64,000 nucleotides of DNA from DTYU01 sp040757355 (GTDB lineage Bacteria; Bacillota; Desulfotomaculia; Desulfotomaculales; Ammonificaceae). Below, piece after piece: positions 59,164 to 64,000 of this stretch. A model generated the notes under the pieces. It was given only the letters and a program-made list of their open reading frames with translations, did not search any database and was not told the DNA's origin. The stretch lies in contig JBFLWY010000008.1 in NCBI GenBank assembly GCA_040757355.1, positions 12,883-76,882 of the forward strand, written 5' to 3'. Each line of letters starts with the position of its first letter. The first letter of the stretch is position 1. The position numbers were made by a program, and so were the translations under genes.

Positions 59164-61620
59164 TTAAGCTTCGACAACCTTAGCCACCACTACCGTAGCG
59201 TCGTCGGGCAACGGCCCCCCTGCCGCCAGGTGGGCCCGGTTCAGCATGAAGGCTCCTATCCTTTGTGGCTCACCGCCGCCGGCTTCCTCGAGACACTGCA
59301 GAAGCCATTCCTCTTTTCCTTCCTCTCCCCGGTAAGCCTCAAGCAGCCCGTCGGTTGTCAAAAGCAAGAGGTCCCCCGCTTCAAGCTCCTTCTCCACCAC
59401 CACCACCTCAATCGGGTTAACGATTCCTACCGGGAGGGAGGGGGTCCGGATAATCTCAGCAGTTCCATCTCGGCGGTAAATACACCCGGGGGCGGCACCT
59501 ATTTTCACCCACTGCAATTTCCCGGTGTAAAGGTCGATAACGGCCATGTCTACAGTGGCGAAGGTTTCTCCCGGTGAGTGCAGCAGGAGCAAGGAATTGA
59601 CTGATTTCACGGCCAGTTCCTCACTGAACCCGGCCTTGACTAGGAGTTCGAGCAATGACACGGTAGTCGCGCTCTCCATAGCCGCTTCGGCCCCAGTGCC
59701 CATCCCGTCGCTCAATATCAAAGCATACCGGCCGCCGGGCATCTCAACACAGGCATAACTGTCTCCCGAAACCTTTTCTTCCTTACCCACCGTCATCGCC
59801 CCCACCGACAACCGGTAGCGGAGGGCGGGGTAAAGGGTAAACCAGCATTCCTCATCACCTGCCCGCAGGGGACATCCGGTGTGGGCAACGGAGTACGGAC
59901 GCCTGGCGACATCTGAGACGAGGGGGGCAACAACTCGCTGGCAGTAAAGGTTTCCGGTGCACGCCTTTGTGCAAACCACAACCTCGACCTTGCCGTCCTC
60001 CCGTAGGGAAACCTGTAAGTGGTTGACCCTGAGTCTCCCGTTACATACCAGATCCCAGAGTTCTGTCTCGATAGCCGCAACCTGCGTTAAGCCGTCTCCA
60101 AGCTCACCGGCGAAATCCTGCAGCACCCGGGATATGCCGCGCAACTGTTCCGCAACAACCGCCCGGCTTTCTACCATCCGCCGGTACCAGTACCTGTTCA
60201 GGCGGTATGTTTCATGAACAAGTGACAGGGTCAAAGTGAGTTCTTTCACTTTGACACAACGCTTTTCCAGATACGGCGGTAAATCCCCGGGCTGTAAATA
60301 CCCTTTCCCCTCAAGCAGCGACACGGCCTCCTGCAGGACGGCGGCCGTCTCCCTCTCTTCCCATTGCCAGCAGGTCCGGAAAAGCGGGCAACTGGCGCAA
60401 ACCCTCTCTTTTGCCTCCGCCAGCAGTTCGGCGGTCCGGTTTTCCATGACGGGCCGCACTGCACCGGCTGCGCTGAAGGTGGCCGCCAGTTCGTCAAGCA
60501 CGTCTGCCCACCCGTTCAGGCGCCCGACGACTAAATCGCCGAAAGTCTTTGTCTCGGGAGTAACACTCGTTGCCCCGGTAACCGAAGACCGCAGGCCTGC
60601 GTACCAACGTACGGGTATCAGAAGGTAAAGCGCTGTCGCTAACCCGGTCTCCGCAACAATCTGGGATAAACCGCTTAGGTCTTTAATGTAAACCGTGAGT
60701 AATACGTTTCCCAACGCAAATCCAACCACTACTCCCGCCCGGCCGAACTTCCTGAAGCTCCCGCCTAGAAAACCGGCAAAAGCATAATTAGAAACCGCTT
60801 CCGGGACCACCGTATATGCCAGACCGGGTATTACACCTAATATCGCACCCGCCGCCGCTCCCCCACCACCGCCGCCGGTAGCGGCCGCAAACAGGAGACA
60901 AAGACGCGTAAGCACCCCTTTCACGGAAACTGGACCCGCCGACAGTTCGCCGCTCCCGGCCAGCACCCCGGCAACAATGACCATCAGGCAGAAAAGCTCC
61001 TCCGCACCCAACTGGAGGCCTCTTTTTTCACGCCACGCAATCAGGCCCTGACGGAACAAATAAGTAAGTACTCCGGCAAAGGCCGCCTCGAACAAAATAC
61101 TTACATAAGCGTAAGAGGTCGGGCTGCTGAAAGCCAGAAAGGCCGTCTTGGTGACTATCGTTGCCACCGCAACCAAACCGGGTGCACCTAGAAGTTTGTC
61201 CAAAAGCTCTTTCGGCGCAAGACGCATCATTATAAGCGTGACGAGGGTGGTAGCAGCAACGCTGAACAGGGTAAAGCCTTTTAGGGTTAAAGCCTCACCC
61301 GCCAGCACAGCCAACCAAACGGGCCACACCCGGCCGCCATAACTCAAAGTTGTTGCTACGGCGAAAGCTGGCCCGAAGGGGGCAAGAGTCCCGAGTAAGA
61401 CCGCCCGCCCGAGAAAGAAACCGATTATGTAAAGCGCTAAACTCCTGCGGTGTTCCCCGATCCTCAGAAGCGACTGGGAAAGCAGGTAACCCGATGAGGC
61501 CTCGCGCCGTCTTCCAGGAGAGGTCCTTCTCCGTTCTTCTTTATCAAGAATGACCCGGAGCCCCCGGCCCCGCGCTCCCTTCTTCCGTTGGTAAGGATAA
61601 ACGTCTACTTTCTCCAACAA
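59164..61620 (-). CDS. spoIIE: Stage II sporulation protein E (PP2C phosphatase)
   Basis: About 818 residues. The N-terminal third has about ten membrane helices (about 50-330), the middle a regulatory region with Cys-rich CASCPLFRTCW, and the C-terminus a PP2C domain (VSGDSYACVEMPGGRYALILSDGMGTGAEAAMES, LTTDGLLEAY). It dephosphorylates SpoIIAA to activate sigma-F in the forespore. TTG 61620 behind GGGGGTGG is used; GTG 61629 is an alternative. Confidence 0.96.
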   Translation of the reverse strand: MLEKVDVYPYQRKKGARGRGLRVILDKEERRRTSPGRRREASSGYLLSQSLLRIGEHRRSLALYIIGFFLGRAVLLGTLAPFGPAFAVATTLSYGGRVWPVWLAVLAGEALTLKGFTLFSVAATTLVTLIMMRLAPKELLDKLLGAPGLVAVATIVTKTAFLAFSSPTSYAYVSILFEAAFAGVLTYLFRQGLIAWREKRGLQLGAEELFCLMVIVAGVLAGSGELSAGPVSVKGVLTRLCLLFAAATGGGGGGAAAGAILGVIPGLAYTVVPEAVSNYAFAGFLGGSFRKFGRAGVVVGFALGNVLLTVYIKDLSGLSQIVAETGLATALYLLIPVRWYAGLRSSVTGATSVTPETKTFGDLVVGRLNGWADVLDELAATFSAAGAVRPVMENRTAELLAEAKERVCASCPLFRTCWQWEERETAAVLQEAVSLLEGKGYLQPGDLPPYLEKRCVKVKELTLTLSLVHETYRLNRYWYRRMVESRAVVAEQLRGISRVLQDFAGELGDGLTQVAAIETELWDLVCNGRLRVNHLQVSLREDGKVEVVVCTKACTGNLYCQRVVAPLVSDVARRPYSVAHTGCPLRAGDEECWFTLYPALRYRLSVGAMTVGKEEKVSGDSYACVEMPGGRYALILSDGMGTGAEAAMESATTVSLLELLVKAGFSEELAVKSVNSLLLLHSPGETFATVDMAVIDLYTGKLQWVKIGAAPGCIYRRDGTAEIIRTPSLPVGIVNPIEVVVVEKELEAGDLLLLTTDGLLEAYRGEEGKEEWLLQCLEEAGGGEPQRIGAFMLNRAHLAAGGPLPDDATVVVAKVVEA

Positions 61621-61687
61621 TAAGACCACCCCCGTTGGAATTAATTACCTTAATTATAACCAAGGGAGGTGGTACTATCTGTCGCAA

Positions 61688-62587
61688 TTAACATTTATAG
61701 GATATTTTTCTTTCGACAGTACCTGCGGCTTCAGCCGCGATCCCATAAAGGATGTCGTTCTCGCTAACCGTCAGGCTGGACGCTCCGGCGATATTAAGCA
61801 ACCCCATCACAATACGCGCTCCGGCAACAATTATGTCTGCCCGCTCGGGCTGGAGTCCAGGAACCTCCTTCAGCTCGTCAAGAGAGAACCCCGCAAAACG
61901 GGAAATCAGCGCAGACACTTCACTTGCAGAAAGTTGATAACCATGAACCAGGTCCGGGTTATAATCAGGCAGCCCCAGGGCTACCGCAGCCAGTGTAGTA
62001 ATAGTCCCGCCGGTACCAAAAAGCTGCCTGCCGGAAATCAGTCGGCAGACAGGGCCAAGGTAGCTTTCGATAACCTCAAAACCGGCCTGTTGTTCCGTGA
62101 GCCGGACTGCCCCGAGCGGAAGGCTCCGTGCAACCAGGCGTTCATTTTCAACCCAAATGATTTCTGTGCTCCCGCCGCCGACATCCACTACCGCTGCTTT
62201 TGCCGGATTTACATCACAACCTGTCAGAACGCCGGCAAAATTGTAACAAGCCTCTTCTCTGCCCGAAAGCACACGCACCTGTAGCCCCGTTGCCTGGTGA
62301 ATCAGCGCCAGGAAATCCTCCCGGTTCCGCGCCTCACGAACCGCACAGGTCGCGACCAGCAGGACCGTCTCGGCGCCTATCTCCCGGGTACGTCGCCAAA
62401 AGCCTGCCACTGCTGCCGTGGTTCTGGCCATAGCCTGTTCGCTAAGCCTTCCCGTGGAGGCAACCCCTTCGCCCAACCGGGTAGTTTTAAGCGCCGTTTC
62501 AACCCGGCTGACCGTGCCTTCCCGGTCAATGTCGGCCACAAGGTACCGCGTCGAGTTGGTTCCGATGTCTATAACACCTGCCCGCAT
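61688..62587 (-). CDS. Ppx/GppA family phosphatase
   Basis: A 299-residue exopolyphosphatase/guanosine pentaphosphatase family protein of the short form. VIDIGTNSTRYLVADI is the first phosphate loop, VVDVGGGSTEIIWV the second; VLSGREEACYNFAGV is conserved. It lacks the C-terminal HD-like domain of long Ppx, so it is either a short-chain polyphosphatase or a (p)ppGpp hydrolase. Lies upstream of spoIIE on the same strand, 58 bp away. Confidence 0.92.
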   Translation of the reverse strand: MRAGVIDIGTNSTRYLVADIDREGTVSRVETALKTTRLGEGVASTGRLSEQAMARTTAAVAGFWRRTREIGAETVLLVATCAVREARNREDFLALIHQATGLQVRVLSGREEACYNFAGVLTGCDVNPAKAAVVDVGGGSTEIIWVENERLVARSLPLGAVRLTEQQAGFEVIESYLGPVCRLISGRQLFGTGGTITTLAAVALGLPDYNPDLVHGYQLSASEVSALISRFAGFSLDELKEVPGLQPERADIIVAGARIVMGLLNIAGASSLTVSENDILYGIAAEAAGTVERKISYKC

Positions 62588-62622
62588 ATCAAAACTCCCT
62601 CGAAAATAGAATCAACCGCCAA

Positions 62623-62688
62623 CCTGCCTGCCGTGCCGGACCTGTCTGCCGTGCCGGACACGGCACAGGCAGGCACGGCACAGGCAGG
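62623..62688. repeat. Compound GC-rich tandem/inverted repeat
   Basis: Two copies of an 18-base unit (CCTGCCTGCCGTGCCGGA, CCTGTCTGCCGTGCCGGA) are followed by two copies of CACGGCACAGGCAGG in inverse sense, giving a strong long hairpin. Similar GCCTGCCTG words occur in the FmdB remnant at 12.77 kb. Confidence 0.75.
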
Positions 62689-62750
62689 GGCGCCAAGGAC
62701 GCCATGAATCAAGAAAATAAATACGGATAACAGGCAAATACCTTTCCGTT

Positions 62751-62794
62751 CCAATTTTCATCCTTATAACCATGCCTTTCGCTGCGCTCAGGCA
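62751..62794. repeat. TGCCTTTCGCTGCGCTCAGGCA hairpin repeat, copy 2
   Basis: Nearly identical to 59110-59153. TGCCT and AGGCA pair around TTCGCTGCGCTC. Confidence 0.75.
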
Positions 62795-62834
62795 CAAAAC
62801 GCTATGAAAATGTTCCTCAGATCTCGTGGTATCG

Positions 62835-62954
62835 CCCAGCACTCAGTATTATCGTTCCGCTTTGAAAAGCCACCACTTCTTTTTAGGATAATGAAGATCT
62901 CTCCTGTAAAGCTCAAAAACTGCTCTGACTGCATACCACCCATCTGAGTGCCGG
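62835..62954. repeat. CCCAGCACTCA element, 120 bp copy
   Basis: Left end CCCAGCACTCA, right end TGAGTGCCGG (one change from the consensus). Its inside CTTTGAAAAGCCACCACTTC and GAAGATCTCTCCTGTAAAGC matches the 19192 copy. It lies just upstream of the hisG leader. 62955-63060 carries no other visible feature. Confidence 0.8.
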
Positions 62955-63077
62955 ATGAACTTCTGCCCCAAAAAAACTTGGCTATGCCCCTTGACCGGTA
63001 GCTTCTCCCCCTGTAAGATAAAGGCTGTATTACGCATAACGCAAGGACATCCCACAATTAGGAGGAGGAGGAGGAAG

Positions 63078-63950
63078 TTGAAACTGCGTCTCGGCCTCCC
63101 GAAAGGCAGTCTGCAAGAGGCTACCTTCCAGCTCTTTAAACGAGCAGGTTACAACATTGCCGTAAGCGGGCGTTCATATTATCCCTCGGTTGACGACCCC
63201 GAAATCGAAGTCATATTGATGCGCGCGCAGGAGATACCCCGCTATGTATCCGAGGGGGTGTTTGACGCCGGTTTGAGCGGTTACGACTGGATCCAGGAAA
63301 ACGATGCCCAGGTAATAGAGGTTGCCGAGCTCGTTTACGCCAAGCAGTCCAACCGCCCTGTAAGCCTGGTACTGGCGGTTGCCCAGAACAGCGGATTCCG
63401 GAGGGTGTCCGATTTGCAGGGGAAACGCATTGCCACTGAGTTCGTTCGTTTAACCCAGCGGTATCTTGCTTCCCATGGGGTAACCGCAAATGTCGAGTTT
63501 TCCTATGGTGCAACCGAAGTCAAGGTCCCGGAGGTCGTTGACGCTATTGTAGACCTTACCGAAACCGGAAGTTCGCTGAAGGCCCACAACCTGAAGGTGC
63601 TCGCTACCATCCTTCAATCGACGCCCCGGTTGCACGCCAACCCCGCGGCATGGGCAGATCCTTGGAAACGTACAAAGCTGGAAAAAGTCGCTCTTTTGCT
63701 TACAGGAGCCCTGGCAGCATACGAAAAAGTAGGACTGAAAATGAACGTTCCGAGCGACAAGCTGGAAAAGGTGCTTGAAATCTTACCGGCAATGAAGCAC
63801 CCGACCGTATCTCCGCTTTATAACAACGGCGGTTGGGTGGCCCTGGAGGTAGTGATTGATCAGCACCGCGTAAGGGAACTTATCCCCGCTCTAAAAGAAG
63901 CGGGCGCACAGGATATTATCGAGTACCCCCTTAATAAAGTAATTCCTTAG
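63078..63950 (+). CDS. hisG: ATP phosphoribosyltransferase, long form
   Basis: A 290-residue HisG, the first enzyme of histidine synthesis. LRLGLPKGSLQEAT at the N-terminus, AGLSGYDWIQEN, KRIATEFVRLTQRYL and VDLTETGSSLKAHNLKVL (PRPP site) are present. The length and the C-terminal ACT-like part (about 220-290) show the long, histidine-inhibited form that needs no HisZ. TTG 63078 is chosen because the run AGGAGGAGGAGG lies just before it. Probably the first gene of a his operon running out of the window. Confidence 0.95.
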   Translation: MKLRLGLPKGSLQEATFQLFKRAGYNIAVSGRSYYPSVDDPEIEVILMRAQEIPRYVSEGVFDAGLSGYDWIQENDAQVIEVAELVYAKQSNRPVSLVLAVAQNSGFRRVSDLQGKRIATEFVRLTQRYLASHGVTANVEFSYGATEVKVPEVVDAIVDLTETGSSLKAHNLKVLATILQSTPRLHANPAAWADPWKRTKLEKVALLLTGALAAYEKVGLKMNVPSDKLEKVLEILPAMKHPTVSPLYNNGGWVALEVVIDQHRVRELIPALKEAGAQDIIEYPLNKVIP

Positions 63951-63959
63951 GGTCGAAGC

Positions 63960-64000
63960 TTATCCTTAAGAATTCAGGAGCCAGAATCCAGAATATAGAA
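63960..64000. repeat. AATTCAGGAGCCAGAATCCAG repeat at window end
   Basis: After the hisG stop comes a purine-rich stretch with the same words as 48478-48512. It is cut by the window edge. Confidence 0.5.

Overview
The window reads as a chromosomal segment of an anaerobic, endospore-forming, Gram-positive bacterium of the Peptococcaceae/Desulfotomaculum-Pelotomaculum type. The sporulation genes (alpha/beta SASP, spoVS, spoIIE) show a spore former. Formate-THF ligase, a class I [4Fe-4S] fumarase, an acyl-CoA dehydratase activase pair, a complex I without NuoEFG and a large DsrMK/Qrc-like redox cluster show strict-anaerobe energy metabolism. GC content is moderately high by eye, and TTG/GTG starts behind strong AAGGAGG-type ribosome binding sites are common. 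The species assignment is inference; no rRNA or tRNA gene was seen.

Layout. 0.1-3.5 kb (+): a dehydratase-like protein and its ATPase activase, then rpmB. 3.7-7.2 kb (-): riboflavin operon ribD-ribE-ribBA-ribH, without an FMN riboswitch. 7.4-9.0 kb (-): two-subunit fumarase. 9.0-12.5 kb (-): ferrous iron module, a DtxR-FeoA fusion regulator beside feoA-feoA-feoB, with two DtxR-type palindromes. 12.7-14.2 kb (+): FmdB remnant, DsrE-like protein, TatD-like hydrolase. 14.25-17.4 kb (+): a fluoride riboswitch with promoter and terminator ahead of a cation/proton antiporter, a UspA protein, a zinc-ribbon/HEAT protein and a 3'-truncated MFS gene. 17.7-23.3 kb: SASP, histidine phosphatase, a repeat-rich scar with a group II intron remnant, then DUF3842, coiled-coil, PHP, dipeptidase and spoVS genes.

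23.5-35.2 kb (-) is the most unusual part. It holds two cytochrome b (DsrM/NarI-like) plus CCG iron-sulfur (DsrK/HdrD-like) pairs, a third DsrK paralogue, a shortened formate-dehydrogenase-like protein lacking the catalytic centre, a four-cluster ferredoxin subunit and an NrfD-type membrane protein with a histidine-rich tail. The last three resemble QrcB-C-D without the cytochrome QrcA. Next to it, on the same strand, lies an 11-subunit complex I in ten genes (nuoA, B, CD fusion, H, I, J, K, L, M, N; 35.8-45.8 kb). Together they suggest menaquinone-linked electron transfer using ferredoxin and thiol/disulfide-type or bifurcation partners rather than NADH through NuoF.

46.4-49.8 kb (-): folate genes folP-folB-folK with an overlapping sirtuin. 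49.9-51.3 kb (-): Mrp-type ATPase and DUF134 regulator. 52.2-54.0 kb (-): fhs. 54.4-54.8 kb: a gene-free, inverted-repeat-bounded, strongly structured element. 54.8-62.6 kb (-): ndk, ftsH, tilS, spoIIE, ppx/gppA. 63.1-63.95 kb (+): long-form hisG. Several dispersed repeat families occupy the intergenic stretches, including a ~95-120 bp element bounded by CCCAGCACTCA/TGAGTGCTGGG.
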